A stretch of 64,000 nucleotides of DNA from Streptomyces sp. ISL-10 (GCF_018614575.1 NZ_JAGGOJ010000034.1:1-64000); one strand, 5' to 3'. Shown: positions 23,585 to 34,247, counted from the stretch's first letter. The notes: a model not told the origin generated them from the sequence alone. Numbers and translations: made by a program.

Positions 23585-25789
23585 CTATTTCGCCGCGGTC
23601 AGGTCGTACAGGGTGATGCCGCCCACCGTGACCTCGGTGAAGTTCTCCTCGACCCAGGCCGTGATCTGCGAGCTCGTCCCCCCGCCGGGGCCGCCGCCCA
23701 TGCCGCCGCCCATGCCGCCGCCCGAGGAGACGAACCAGTGGATCCTGCCGTCGGCGACGTACTGCTTGAACTGCGCGAGGGTCGGCGACGGGTCACTGCC
23801 GTTGAAGCCGCCGATCGCCATGACCGGCTTCCCGGTGGCCAGTTGGTAGCTCGCGGCGTTCTGGGAGCCGATCGCCGCGGCGGCCCAGGTGAAGTCCTCC
23901 GCATCCTGTCCGATCCTGGCCGCGGTCCCGGCGTCGGCATTCGCGCCACCCAGCAACCCGCCCATACCGCCCTGGGCACGGGAGGGGCCGCCACCGGGCA
24001 GCTGCCCGCGACTCTGGCCGGGTGCCTGGGCCGGTCGCTGGCCCGGTCCCTGCCCCTGCCGGCCCTGCCCCTGCGCGGGGTTCTGGCCACCGGCCTGGCC
24101 CGGCTGCCCGGGAGGCTGCATCCCGCCGGCGTCGCCCCGCCCGTTCGCCTGGCCGGCGTCGCCCTGGCCGCGTGGCTGCATCCGGAGTGCGCCCCCGGCG
24201 CTTCCGGGTCCGCCGGGTCCGCCGGGTCCACCGCCCGGTCCCCCCCGGCCGCCCGACACCGCCGGTCCCGCCGTGACGATCGAGCCCGTGTGCCCCTCGC
24301 TCAGGGTGGTGAGCGCATACGCCGCCGGACCCGCCAGCGACGCCGCGAGGCCCAGCCCGGCCGCGGCCAGCGCCACCGTGCGCCCGGCCCTCACCGACAG
24401 CAGCAGCCCTGCCGCCGCCACGAGTCCGCCGACCAGCACCGCCGTACGAAGCCACGGCAGATAGTCCGCGCTCCGGCCCAGCAGGACGTACGACCACCAG
24501 GCCGTCAACGCCACCGTGCCGCCCAGCACCGCCGACCACCGGACCTTCGCCCGCTCCTCCCACAGCATCGTGGCGCCCATGCCGACCAGTGCCGCGATGT
24601 ACGGGGCGAGGGCCACCGTGTAGTACTCGTGGAAGATCCCCGCCATGAAGCTGAAGACGGCCGCGGTCGTCAGCAGCGCGCCGCCCCACACCAGATACGC
24701 CGCCCTGACCGTGTCCGTGCGGCCGGCGCGCCGGGTGAGGACGAGCCCCGCGATCAGCAGCACCAGCGCCGCGGGCAGCAGCCAGCTGATCTGGCCGCCG
24801 ATGTTCCCGGCGAACAACCGGTCGATGCCGGTCTCCCCCCAGCCACCGCCGCCCCGGCCGCCGCCCCCGCCGACGCTGCCGGTCTCGTTGCCGTTGATCC
24901 GGCCGAGACCGTTGTAGCCGAAGGTCAGTTCCAGGAAGCTGTTGTTCTGGGAGCCGCCGATGTACGGACGCGAGGACGCCGGCCACAGTTCGACGACCGC
25001 CACCCACCAGCCGCCCGACACCACGAGCGCGAGCCCCGACAGGGCGAGTTGGCCGAGCCTTCGCACCAGAGTCGTCGGCGCGCACACCGCGTACACCAGC
25101 GCCAGCGGCGGCAGGATCAGGAACGCCTGCAGCGTCTTCGTCAGGAACGCGAGGCCGACCGCGGCACCCGCCCACACGAGCCACGCGGTGCGGGCGCCTT
25201 CGAGAGCGCGCAGCACGCAGTACACGGTGACCGTCATCAGCAGGGCGAGCAGCGCGTCCGGGTTGTTGAAGCGGAACATCAGCGCGGCGACCGGCGTCAG
25301 TGCCAGCGTCCCGCCCGCCAGGAGGCCCGCCGCCGGGCCGAAGCGCCGCCGGACGGCTGCGTACAGCACCGCCACGGTCGCGACGCCCATCAGCACCTCA
25401 GGCACCAGGATCTGCCACGAGCCGAGACCGAAGAGGCGTACGGACAGGGCCATCGGCCACAGGGCGGCCGGGGGCTTGTCGACGGTGATCGAGTTGGCGG
25501 CGTCGGACGAGCCGAAGAAGAAGGCCTTCCAGCTCTCGCTGCCGGCCTGGGCGGCCGCGGAGTAGAAGGAGTTGGCGTAACCGGACGCGCTCAGGTTCCA
25601 CAGGTAGAGCAGCGCGGTGGCGAGCAGCAGGGCGAGGAACGCGGGCCGCACCCAGGGGCCGTCCGCCTCCCGGCCGCGCAGCAGCCGCCCGAGCGGGCCG
25701 CGACGTGCGCGGGCCTGGTCGGGGGTCGGGAGGGGGGCGGGGACGGGGCCGTCGGGGGTGGCGAGCCCGGCGGGGAGGGCGGTGGTCAT
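23585..25789 (-). CDS. GT39-family membrane glycosyltransferase (ArnT/PMT-like)
   Basis: The 734-aa protein has about a dozen TM helices in the first 500 residues, starting FLALLLATALLYLWNLSASG. The conserved luminal loop YANSFYSAAAQAGSESWKAF and ITVDKPPAALWPMALSVRLF is typical of actinobacterial mannosyltransferase-like GT39 enzymes that use polyprenyl-phosphate sugars. A Gly/Pro/Gln-rich insert (residues about 505-620) precedes a folded periplasmic C-terminal domain. It follows the GT2-GtrA gene with a 4-base overlap, and that protein would make and flip its lipid-linked sugar donor. Confidence 0.88.
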   Translation of the reverse strand: MTTALPAGLATPDGPVPAPLPTPDQARARRGPLGRLLRGREADGPWVRPAFLALLLATALLYLWNLSASGYANSFYSAAAQAGSESWKAFFFGSSDAANSITVDKPPAALWPMALSVRLFGLGSWQILVPEVLMGVATVAVLYAAVRRRFGPAAGLLAGGTLALTPVAALMFRFNNPDALLALLMTVTVYCVLRALEGARTAWLVWAGAAVGLAFLTKTLQAFLILPPLALVYAVCAPTTLVRRLGQLALSGLALVVSGGWWVAVVELWPASSRPYIGGSQNNSFLELTFGYNGLGRINGNETGSVGGGGGRGGGGWGETGIDRLFAGNIGGQISWLLPAALVLLIAGLVLTRRAGRTDTVRAAYLVWGGALLTTAAVFSFMAGIFHEYYTVALAPYIAALVGMGATMLWEERAKVRWSAVLGGTVALTAWWSYVLLGRSADYLPWLRTAVLVGGLVAAAGLLLSVRAGRTVALAAAGLGLAASLAGPAAYALTTLSEGHTGSIVTAGPAVSGGRGGPGGGPGGPGGPGSAGGALRMQPRGQGDAGQANGRGDAGGMQPPGQPGQAGGQNPAQGQGRQGQGPGQRPAQAPGQSRGQLPGGGPSRAQGGMGGLLGGANADAGTAARIGQDAEDFTWAAAAIGSQNAASYQLATGKPVMAIGGFNGSDPSPTLAQFKQYVADGRIHWFVSSGGGMGGGMGGGPGGGTSSQITAWVEENFTEVTVGGITLYDLTAAK

Positions 25790-27162
25790 CGGGTGTACCT
25801 CATGTCGTCGTGGCTCCGCGGGGCTTCGTGGCCCCGCACGTCGTCGTGGCTCCGCGGGCCTTCCTGGCCCCGCACGTCGTCGTGGCTCCGCACGTCTTCG
25901 TGGCTCGGCATGCCGTCGTGGCTTCGCCGTTCGGGGAAGACCCAGGCGCGGAAGAGCAGGAAGCGCAGCACGGTCGCCGCGAGGTTCGCCGCGATCAGGA
26001 CGGCCAGCTCCGTGCCGTGGGAGGGACTGCCCGCCGCCGCGTCGAGGGCCGCGAGCGAGCCGCTGGTCAGCGCGAGCCCGATGCCGAACACCACCAGGCC
26101 CTGTGCCTGGTGGCGCATGACGCGGTCACGGCCGCGCACCCCGAAGGTGAGCCGCCTGTTCGCGGCCGTGTTCGCGACCGCGGAAAGCAGCAGGGCCGCG
26201 GCATTCGCGGCCTGGGGGCCCGTACCGGCGCGGAAGAGGGAATACAGCAGCAGATGGAGCAGCGTGGAGAACGCGCCGACCACACAGAAGCCCACCAGCT
26301 GACGGGTCAGCCCTCTGGGCACCCCGGCGAGCCGCCGGTCGCGCGGGTCGTCGCCGAAGGGCCGCGCCAGACGGTCGAGCGGCAGCGCGCCGACGGCCAG
26401 CCCCCGGCCCACCCGCCAGACGCCCTTGAGGTCCTCGGTTGCCGTACTGACGAGGTGCACGCTCGAATCCGGGTCGTCGACCCAGTCGACGGGGACCTCG
26501 TGGATACGCAACCCCGCCCGTTCCGCGAGCACCAGCAGCTCGGTGTCGAAGAACCAGCCGGTGTCCTCGACCATCGGCAGCAGCCGCTCGGCGACCTCCC
26601 GGCGGATCGCCTTGAACCCGCACTGCGCGTCCGAGAACCGCGCTGCCAGCGACGACTTGAGGATCAGGTTGTAGGCCCGCGAAATGAACTCCCGCTTCGG
26701 CCCGCGCACCACACGTGAGCTGCGCGCCAGCCGGGACCCGATCGCCAGGTCCGAGTGCCCGGAGATCAGCGGGGCGACCAGCGGGAGCAGTGCGTTGAGG
26801 TCGGTGGACAGGTCGACGTCCATGTAGGCCAGCACGGGCGCGTCCGAGTGCAACCACACCGTGCGCAGCGCCCGCCCCCGCCCCTTCTCCTCCAGCCGGT
26901 GCGCCCGCACCTCGGGCAGGCGGTCTGCCAGGCGCGCCGCGACCTGGGGCGTGCGGTCTGTGCTCGCGTTGTCGGCGATGGTGATCCTGAAGCCGTACGG
27001 GAAGGTCCTCGCGAGGTGCCCGTGCAGCCGCAGCACGCACCGTTCGAGGTCGGCCTCCTCGTTGTGGACGGGGACCACGACGTCGAGTACGGGTGTACCG
27101 GCCGGGCCGGCGAGCAGATGCTCACGGGCCGGAAGGGTGCCGCGTGGGGTGTCGGTTCGCAT
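25786..27162 (-). CDS. Bifunctional GT2 glycosyltransferase with GtrA-like membrane domain
   Basis: The 458-aa protein joins a GT2 domain (LDVVVPVHNEEADLERCVLR, YMDVDLSTDLNALLPL with the DxD motif) to a GtrA domain of four TM helices (QLVGFCVVGAFSTLLHLLLY onward). Such enzymes make polyprenyl-phosphate hexose on the inner face and move it across the membrane. The last ~45 residues are a repeat of RSHDDVRG/RGHEAPRS-type units encoded by imperfect 27-base DNA repeats, a hypervariable charged tail. It overlaps the GT39 gene by 4 bases. Confidence 0.88.
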   Translation of the reverse strand: MRTDTPRGTLPAREHLLAGPAGTPVLDVVVPVHNEEADLERCVLRLHGHLARTFPYGFRITIADNASTDRTPQVAARLADRLPEVRAHRLEEKGRGRALRTVWLHSDAPVLAYMDVDLSTDLNALLPLVAPLISGHSDLAIGSRLARSSRVVRGPKREFISRAYNLILKSSLAARFSDAQCGFKAIRREVAERLLPMVEDTGWFFDTELLVLAERAGLRIHEVPVDWVDDPDSSVHLVSTATEDLKGVWRVGRGLAVGALPLDRLARPFGDDPRDRRLAGVPRGLTRQLVGFCVVGAFSTLLHLLLYSLFRAGTGPQAANAAALLLSAVANTAANRRLTFGVRGRDRVMRHQAQGLVVFGIGLALTSGSLAALDAAAGSPSHGTELAVLIAANLAATVLRFLLFRAWVFPERRSHDGMPSHEDVRSHDDVRGQEGPRSHDDVRGHEAPRSHDDMRYTR

Positions 27163-27187
27163 ACGACGACCCTCGGCGGGGCCGCTG

Positions 27188-28922
27188 TCACGGCTGTGTG
27201 ATCAGCCTGTGGTCCGTCTGTGAGTCGTGTGCGACGGCCGGGGCGGCCGGGGCCGGGGCCTGGCCGACGGGTGCGGCCGGGTCGACGGCGGCGGGCGGGT
27301 CGACGAGCACGGCCGGGTCCGCTGCCGGGATCGTGACCGCGAACACCGTGCGGCCCGGATCCGACCGCACGCTCACCGTGCCGCCGTGCGCCGTGACGAC
27401 GGCCTGCGCGATGGCCAGCCCCAGCCCCGTGCCGCCCGCCTGCCGCGAACGGGAGGCGTCGCCGCGCGCGAAGCGCTCGAAGACGTGCCGCCGGAGTTCG
27501 TCGGGGATGCCGGGGCCGTCGTCCTCGACCTCCAGCAGGACGGGCCGCCCGGGCGGGCATCCGGCGCCTACGAAGGGCCCGGTCGCGCACCCGGGGCGCA
27601 CCCGGGCAGTCACGGTCGTGCCCGGAGGCGTGTGCGTACGGGCGTTGGCCAGCAGGTTCACCAGGACCTGTTGGAGCCTTTCCCCGTCCGCGCGTACGGT
27701 CACCGGTTCCCCGGGCAGCTCCAGCCGCCATGCGTGGTCCGGCCCTGCGGCGCGTGCGTCCGCGACCGCGTCCACGACCAGCGAGGACAGATCGGTGCAC
27801 TCGTACGAGAGTGGGCGGCCGGCGTCCAGTCGGGCGAGCAGCAGCAGGTCCTCCACCAGGCCTGTCATCCGCACCGCCTCGCACTCGATCCTGCGGAGCG
27901 CGTGCCGGATGTCCGGCGAGACCGCGTTCCGTTCCCGGCCACGCCGCGTCAGCTCCGCGTAGCCGCGGATCGAGGCCAGCGGCGTGCGCAGTTCGTGACT
28001 GGCGTCCGCGACGAACTGACGTACCCGCGTCTCGCTCGCCTGCCGCGCGGTCAGCGCCGAACCGACGTGCCCCAGCAGCCTGTTGAGCGCGGCCCCGACC
28101 TGGCCGACCTCGGTGCGCGGATCGGCCTCGGAGTCCGGCACCCGCTCGTGCAGCGCCACCTCACCGCTGTGCAGCGGCAGTTCGGAGACGCGCCGCGCGG
28201 TCGCTGCCACCCGCCTGAGCGGGCGAAGCGCCACACCCACCATGGACACACCCGCGATGCCCGCGGCGGTCAGTCCCGCCCCGGTCACGCAGACCTCGAC
28301 GACGATCAGTGTCCGCAGTGCGTCCTGCACGTTCTGTGTCGGCACGCCGACCAGGAACGAGCCGCGGATGCCGTCGGCGTACTCCACCCGGTAATCGCCG
28401 CGGCCCGGCAGCTCGACCGTATGCGGTTCGCCGTCCCGCGCCACGGAGCCGAGCGCCTCGCGCTGCGCCACGGTGAGCGGGTCCTCGGTGGGCCCGAGCC
28501 CGTCCGGCTCGTGCTGAGCGCTGGCGACGGCCACGGAAACCGTGCCGTCCTCGCCGAGCAGTGCCCCGACCGTGCCGACGGGAGCGCCGCCGCCCGTGAC
28601 GAAGTCCAGCGGGGCCTTGTGGGGCAGGCCGTCCGGCGGCCGCTCGCCGGTCGGCATCGGGGGGCCGGCGGCCCGCATCGCCACAGCGCCGAGTTGGGTG
28701 TCCAGCTGCCCGTACAGATAGGTGCGGAACGCGACGGTCGTGACCGTCCCGATCACCGCGCACACCACGGCGATCAGCAGCACCGCCGAGACCACCAGCC
28801 GGGTCCGCAGCGACCACGGCCGCCCGCGCCACCCCGCCGGCCCATCCCTCCCGACCAGCCCGCGCCACCCCGCCGGCCCCGGCCGTCGCCCGGTGCCCGG
28901 CTGCTGTGCGGCCGCCCCCACC

Positions 28923-28930
<8 letters not shown>
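27188..28930 (-). CDS. Sensor histidine kinase
   Basis: The 580-aa kinase has a TM helix at about 45-70 (VVSAVLLIAVVCAVIGTVTT), an extracytoplasmic sensor of ~140 residues and a second TM (VCVTGAGLTAAGIAGVSMVG). HAMP follows, then the H-box DASHELRTPLASIRGYAELT. The N-box (LLANARTHTPPG), G1 (DDGPGIPDEL) and G2 (GTGLGLAIAQAVV) are intact. A 30-residue Pro/Ala tail ends it. Its GTG start overlaps the response regulator stop by 8 bases. Its partner gene is frameshifted, so it may now be an orphan. Confidence 0.92.
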
Positions 28931-29661
<731 letters not shown>

Positions 29662-29663
29662 GC

Positions 29664-30698
29664 TCACCACCCTGCGGGCCCGCCCTGAGAGCCTTCTTGC
29701 CCGAAGCTGTGAATTCCCTGAGAAACCCGGGCCGGTGCGAGGAGCCGTGCGCCGTTGTCGTGGCAGACGGCCCGCAGCCAGTCGTCGCCGAGGCCCAGCC
29801 GTTCGAGGGCCCGCAGTTGGTGGACGTAGGGGTACGGGATGTTCGGGAAGTCCGTCCCCAGCACGACCCGGTCGGCGAGGTCCGCGAGCCGTCCTCGCTC
29901 CCGTACCGGAAACGGCACCGTGGCCTCGCTGAAGTCCGTGAACGCCATCGTCGTGTCGAGGTGCACGTGCGCGTACCGCTCGGCGAGGTCGAGGAAGTCG
30001 GTGTACTCGGGCATGCCCATGTGCGCGACCACCAGCCGCAGCCCGGGATGGCGGGCCAGCAGGCGGCCCACCGGCGCGGGCCCGGTGTGCTTTCCCGGCG
30101 CGGGCCCCGAGCCGGCGTGGATCACGACGGGCACTTCCGCCTCGGTGAGCAGTCCCCACGCGGGGTCGAGCAGGGGGTCACCGGGGTCGTACGCACCGAC
30201 CTGTACATGGGCCTTGAAGACCCGCGCCCCGCCCTCCACCGCCTCCCGCACATATGCGGCCACGCCCTGCTCCGGGAACAGCGTCGCGGTGTGCGCACAG
30301 TCCGGCGTGCGCGCCGCGAAGCCGGCCGACCAGCTGTTCAGCCACGCGGCCATGCCCGGTTTGTGCGGATAGAGCATCGAGGTGAAGGTCCGCACCCCGA
30401 ACTCCCTCAGCAGCGCGACGCGTTCTTCCTCGGCACGCCGGTAGGCGATCGGCCAGTCCCGGCCGGTGAGGGGGCCAGCCGCATCGAAGTACGCCCACAC
30501 CTTGCGCAGGACGCGCTCGGGCATGAAGTGCGTGTGGACGTCGACGAGCCCCGGGAGCCCCAGCCGTCCCCAGAACTCCCGTACCTCCCGTACCTCCCGC
30601 GCCTCCTGGCCGTCAGCCGCGTCAGGCACGTCTGCCGCGTCATTCGCGTCATTCGCGTCATTCGCGTCAGGCACGCCGGCCCGGTCAGCCGCGCTCAA
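29664..30698 (-). CDS. Amidohydrolase-family (TIM-barrel) enzyme
   Basis: The 344-aa protein shows VDVHTHFMP (first metal ligands), KAHVQVGAYDPGD, VVIHAGSGPAPG, VAHMGMPEYTDFLDL and LGTDFPNIPYPY, the amidohydrolase 2 pattern. A metal-dependent hydrolase or decarboxylase is implied; the substrate is unknown. The N-terminal extension carries short repeats (DANDANDAND and REVREVRE) encoded by a 9-base tandem repeat that may vary in copy number. It sits in the operon 2 bases before the response regulator. Confidence 0.85.
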   Translation of the reverse strand: MSAADRAGVPDANDANDANDAADVPDAADGQEAREVREVREFWGRLGLPGLVDVHTHFMPERVLRKVWAYFDAAGPLTGRDWPIAYRRAEEERVALLREFGVRTFTSMLYPHKPGMAAWLNSWSAGFAARTPDCAHTATLFPEQGVAAYVREAVEGGARVFKAHVQVGAYDPGDPLLDPAWGLLTEAEVPVVIHAGSGPAPGKHTGPAPVGRLLARHPGLRLVVAHMGMPEYTDFLDLAERYAHVHLDTTMAFTDFSEATVPFPVRERGRLADLADRVVLGTDFPNIPYPYVHQLRALERLGLGDDWLRAVCHDNGARLLAPARVSQGIHSFGQEGSQGGPAGW

Positions 30699-31020
30699 AG
30701 CCGTAGCTCCGCTCGACCTTGGCGACGTGGACGCTGTAGCTCTCGTACCACTCGGCCCGCCCTCGTCGCTGCGCCTGCTGGTGCTCCAGGTTGCGCTGCC
30801 AGGTGGCGATGGAGTCGGTGTCCCGGAAGTAGCCGACGCTGATGCCGAGCCCGCCGGGCGTCTTGGCCGACTCGTACCCCAGGAAGCCGGGCACTTCCCT
30901 GACGAGTTCGTTCATCCGCACGGCGGTCTCGGCATATCCCTGGGGGTCGTCGCGGCGGACGGAGGTGAAGACGACGGCGTAGTAGGGCGGTTCTATTCCG
31001 CCGACAGGTTTGATGCTCAT
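30685..31020 (-). CDS. Antibiotic biosynthesis monooxygenase (ABM) domain protein
   Basis: About 111 residues in the ABM dimeric barrel fold: YYAVVFTSVRRDDPQGYAET, VPGFLGYESAKTPGGLGISV and YFRDTDSIATWQRNLEHQQA. The start is taken at the ATG at 31020 (a TTG/GTG 9 bases up is possible). It overlaps the amidohydrolase by 14 bases. Proteins of this family oxidise small molecules or act as heme or stress proteins; the substrate is unknown. Confidence 0.85.
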   Translation of the reverse strand: MSIKPVGGIEPPYYAVVFTSVRRDDPQGYAETAVRMNELVREVPGFLGYESAKTPGGLGISVGYFRDTDSIATWQRNLEHQQAQRRGRAEWYESYSVHVAKVERSYGFERG

Positions 31021-31119
31021 GACAGTCACCCTCCGGTCCGGCCGCCGGTGCTGTCCACCGTCATTGCCATACGGGATCCGAAAGGGATCCGTTCCTTTGC
31101 CGTACGGCGCCGGCGTCGG

Positions 31120-31986
31120 TCAGAACAGACCGTCCTGCTCGCCCCCGGCCCGCGTCCAGGTCACCGGGACACTCATCCCTGCCGCGGGGTCGGCGCCCAC
31201 CAGCGACCACCCGGTCATCAACCGGGTGTCGAGCACGACGACCTCGTCCCCGGCGGTCCTCAGATGCAGATCGGGCCCGGCCGCGGCCAGCAGCCGGCCC
31301 GCGACCACTCCCCCGCCGGTCAACCCGCGCACTACGCCGGTCGCGGGCGGCAGCCCGTCGAGCCCGAACACGGCCGCGTGATCGACCACCTCGCAGGCCA
31401 TCCGCTCCAGGGAACCGGCCCACCCGCCGAGGGCGACGGCCCGCGCATGAAGCTCCGCGACCTCGGCGACCCGCTCGCCGGCCGGCGGCAACGCCGCACG
31501 CACCGCCCGCTTCCTGCCGTACGGGATCCGGTCCGGCACCCCCAGCGCGGCCCGCAGCAACTCCTCTGTCCGCCGTGCGGCCATCAGCGGCCCGCGCCCC
31601 AGCCAGGTGAAGGCCACGGCCCCCTGCTCCAGCAGCCGGGCAGCGCCGCGCTCCTCGGCGGTGATCCCCACCTTGACCATCCCGGGCCCGAACCAGGCCA
31701 GGTACACGCGGTAGGTCCGAGGGTCGTCGGGCACGCCGTCGGCCGCGACGGAGTGCGCCCGGTCCAGCCGCGCGCACTCGTCACAGCGCGCCTGCGTCAC
31801 CCGCGCGGAGACCGTGGCCCGCACCGGACAGGGGTTCCCCCGCGCCCCCACGCAGCGCCGGTCGCCCTCGGCCCGGAAGCCGATCTCCCGGCCGGCCCCG
31901 AGTGGACTGACCCGCCCGCCTTCCCAGCGCAGCACCGCAACCCGCGCCCCGACGGGCCACGCGACCCCCGCACACCACCACGCCAC
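31120..31986 (-). CDS. DUF2797-family protein
   Basis: The 288-aa protein has the DUF2797 signature: RRCVGARGNPCPVRATVSA, then CDECARLDRAHSVAADG, YRVYLAWFGPGMVKVGITAEERG and WLGRGPLMAARRTEELLRAA. The Cys pair and following motif probably bind metal. I chose the GTG at 31986, which has GGAGG 8 bases upstream; the longer frame would run through the tRNA fragment. It is the chromosomal gene bordering the tRNA-Arg island. Confidence 0.85.
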   Translation of the reverse strand: MAWWCAGVAWPVGARVAVLRWEGGRVSPLGAGREIGFRAEGDRRCVGARGNPCPVRATVSARVTQARCDECARLDRAHSVAADGVPDDPRTYRVYLAWFGPGMVKVGITAEERGAARLLEQGAVAFTWLGRGPLMAARRTEELLRAALGVPDRIPYGRKRAVRAALPPAGERVAEVAELHARAVALGGWAGSLERMACEVVDHAAVFGLDGLPPATGVVRGLTGGGVVAGRLLAAAGPDLHLRTAGDEVVVLDTRLMTGWSLVGADPAAGMSVPVTWTRAGGEQDGLF

Positions 31987-32024
31987 GCTCCACACCTCCG
32001 GCGACCAGCTGCCGTACACACCAG

Positions 32025-32051
32025 AGGCCCCCGGATCATCTCCGGGGGCCT
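32025..32051 (-). terminator. Terminator of the original tRNA-Arg
   Basis: AGGCCCCCGGA pairs with TCCGGGGGCCT around TCATC. In the uninterrupted chromosome it stood just after tRNA-Arg. Confidence 0.7.
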
Positions 32052-32060
32052 TGGGACTGC

Positions 32061-32104
32061 TGTGCACTCGGCAGGATTCGAACCTGCAACCTTCTGATCC
32101 GTAG
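32061..32104 (-). repeat. att core copy 1 (tRNA-Arg 3' end), outer left border of the island
   Basis: Forty-four bases identical to the 3' part of tRNA-Arg(ACG), from the anticodon loop to the discriminator, on the minus strand. It begins TGTGCACTCGGCAGG and ends GATCCGTAG. It is the attR-type scar of the oldest integration. Confidence 0.9.
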
Positions 32105-32200
32105 CTCCAGCCGGATCGGTCGGCGACGGCCATCCGGCCGCTACGAGGCCCCGGAGGGACGGTATCGGACGGGGACGGTTGCTGGGTCGCGATACGGCGC

Positions 32201-32210
32201 TGCTGTACAG
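32201..32210. promoter_or_regulatory. Left-arm Int site of element A
   Basis: TGCTGTACAG inside a stretch shared with the left end of element B. It repeats the GCTGTAC word found twice at the right end of B, so an arm-type integrase site is inferred. Confidence 0.4.
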
Positions 32211-32252
32211 CCACATGCCACGCGTCTCCGAGGTGGTGGCTCCCGTGGGAGC

Positions 32253-32726
32253 ATGCCCTGCATGACGCTGATCCGTGCGGTGGCGATCGGCCTTCTCGCC
32301 GGGAGCCCAGGAGCCCTGATCTTCGACCCCAGGGGCGAGGGGCCCAACCATATGCGTCTCGCCATGCTGATGGGGTTGCTGGTCGGTCAGCTCCTCACGG
32401 TCCCGGTCTGGCTGGTCGGTGGGGTCGTCCGGATGCGCGCACGGAAGGGGAGGCCGGTTCGCCCTTACCCGTTTCCTCTGGGCGCCTTGCTTCTGGCGTC
32501 GGGCGTTTTGGTGGTAACCCAGACGCGAGCAGTGCTGAATTGGCTGAGCGTCGAGCCGACTCCCGGTGGCGTGGGCGATCCCGACGGGGAGACATCCATA
32601 GCATTGCTGGCCGGCCTTTCCGGATGTCTGATGGTCCTCGCTGGTCTGGCGCTGCTGGCGAACGGCGTCTGGACGAGTGCTCGGGCGCGTGAAGGACAGG
32701 CTCCTATGGAGCCGTCTCAGGACTAG
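32253..32726 (+). CDS. Four-TM membrane protein, unknown
   Basis: The 157-aa frame (or 154 aa from the second Met) has hydrophobic segments AVAIGLLAGSPGALIFD, AMLMGLLVGQLLTVPVWLVG, GALLLASGVLVVTQT and LAGLSGCLMVLAGLALLANG. The family is unknown. It starts only about 150 bases from the att core, so it is the first cargo gene of element A. Confidence 0.6.
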   Translation: MPCMTLIRAVAIGLLAGSPGALIFDPRGEGPNHMRLAMLMGLLVGQLLTVPVWLVGGVVRMRARKGRPVRPYPFPLGALLLASGVLVVTQTRAVLNWLSVEPTPGGVGDPDGETSIALLAGLSGCLMVLAGLALLANGVWTSARAREGQAPMEPSQD

Positions 32727-32772
32727 GGCTTGTCCGGCGAATCCTTCCGGTCGCCGGCTTTACCCTTCTGCA

Positions 32773-33300
32773 GTGGAGCTCTACTTCGATCCGGTGCCAC
32801 TGCTCGGTGATGCGCGCGAGTCGTTCCGTGGGCACTGGACGCACCGGAATTGGCTCAACGTGCCCGGACCCTTTTACGCGGCCGACACCGACAACTGCGG
32901 TACCGGCCGAATCCACGCCCCAGGGCTCGTGCTCTACGAGGGCGATCACTTCACCGAGTACGTCTACCGCCAGCCCCGAACGACGGAGGAACTCCGGCAA
33001 CTGGTCGACGCTGCCGAGGCGGAGTGCCTCTCCGGCTACGGCTGTGAGGGCGACGAGCACTGGACGGCGGCGGCGGTTCGGGAATGGTGGCGCGATCGAG
33101 GCCGGATCCGGGAGTACTTGGCCGACCGGGCCGGCGCATGGGTGGCCGACGACATGAAGTCGGGACAGGGTACGGCCGCCGCCGCCCGCGACTACGCCGC
33201 CAACCTCGACGGCGAACTGGCCGCGCACCTGCGCGTCTACCTCTTCTGGCTCGACCAGCGGCGCTCCCCGATGCTGACAGACCGACTTCCGGAGCTGTAG
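32773..33300 (+). CDS. Hypothetical protein (175 aa)
   Basis: I placed the start at the GTG at 32773, since the frame above it overlaps the previous gene and looks like noise. The protein begins MELYFDPVPLLGDARESFRG and has a WxHRNWLNVPGPFYAADTDN motif with two Cys nearby (DNCGTGR and AECLSGYGCEGDEHW). The C-terminal half is helical. No family is recognised. Confidence 0.6.
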   Translation: MELYFDPVPLLGDARESFRGHWTHRNWLNVPGPFYAADTDNCGTGRIHAPGLVLYEGDHFTEYVYRQPRTTEELRQLVDAAEAECLSGYGCEGDEHWTAAAVREWWRDRGRIREYLADRAGAWVADDMKSGQGTAAAARDYAANLDGELAAHLRVYLFWLDQRRSPMLTDRLPEL

Positions 33301-33316
33301 CCGTGCCCGTGAAGCG

Positions 33317-33715
33317 TCAGTCGGAGGCCAGAGGCGAATCACCGCGACAGTGACGGTGCCCTGGTGGACGTAGGCGCTGGGTGGCCAGGCCGCGCCACTG
33401 TTTGAGCTTGTTGATGCACCGCTCAACGGTGTTCCGCAGCTTGTACGCCTCACATCGAAAGCTGGAGGGCGTCCACCGCGGCTGCCCAGCCACTTGTGGT
33501 TCGCGTCCTGGTCGGCGGGCTGAGGGATCACCGCCCGGATCCCGCGACGCCGCAGGTGGGTGCGGATCGCAACGGAGGCCTTGTCCGCGAGGACAACGTC
33601 GGGCGTCGTTCGCGGTCTGCCGACGGCCGGGGCGATGAGCGAGAGCGTCGAACGTGTCACCTCCGACGATCTCAGGCAGAACTCGTTCAAGCCTCCCTGG
33701 CGTCGTCATGTGAGG
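33317..33715 (-). pseudogene. IS5-family transposase remnant
   Basis: Pieces of the IS5-type DDE transposase can be read in two frames: TPDVVLADKA, then AIRTHLRRRGIRAVIPQPAD, then AYKLRNTVERCINKLKQWRG. At least one frameshift and several deletions break it, and both ends are missing. No inverted repeats were found. Confidence 0.8.
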
Positions 33716-33868
33716 GACTCTCCCACGCCGAGCCGACACCCAGGCCGCTGCTGAAGTGATCCAGGAAACGCCCACTGCTGTGACCGGAGGCCGCGCCCAG
33801 CGGCGGACCTCCGCGACCGATGAGCCGCCGCGGCCTACGGGTCACCCGAGCGCACGTACACTCGGCCT

Positions 33869-34024
33869 ATGAACCGCACACGACGCGTCACGGGAGAGTG
33901 CCTGCCACAGGCCGACCCTGCCGCGCGTGCGGCCTCCGCGGGCCGGACGGGCGTCAGCCCCCGGACCGCCGCCGACGGCCGGGCCCCCACGGTCGGCCGC
34001 GGCGTCCTGCACGGCCACGGCTAG
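33869..34024 (+). CDS. Possible 51-aa leader protein upstream of the MurE-like gene
   Basis: A short frame MNRTRRVTGECLPQADPAAR ending HGHG* has good third-position bias and lies about 220 bases before the ligase. There is no strong ribosome site. It may be a small protein or nothing. Confidence 0.25.
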   Translation: MNRTRRVTGECLPQADPAARAASAGRTGVSPRTAADGRAPTVGRGVLHGHG

Positions 34025-34247
34025 CGCTTCCCCACCGCGCCCGGGCCCACTCCCTCCCGCCGCACTACCTTCCGCGACGGGCCCCGCCCCGGGAGCCCGG
34101 TCTGATCACCGCGCCCCGACCGGCCCCGCCGCCTCGAGAGCGACGCATCTCCCTTCCCACCCCACCACCGCAGTCCCGACGCTCCGTCGACGCTGCCGCC
34201 AGGCGAGGGCCGCACGCCGGGCCGTAGCCGTCTCCGAAGGGACCACC

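Noticed and set aside
21224..26302. Very long frames opposite the MFS and GT39 genes
   Set aside because: They are antisense shadows, typical of 70 percent GC coding DNA. Domain motifs are on the other strand.
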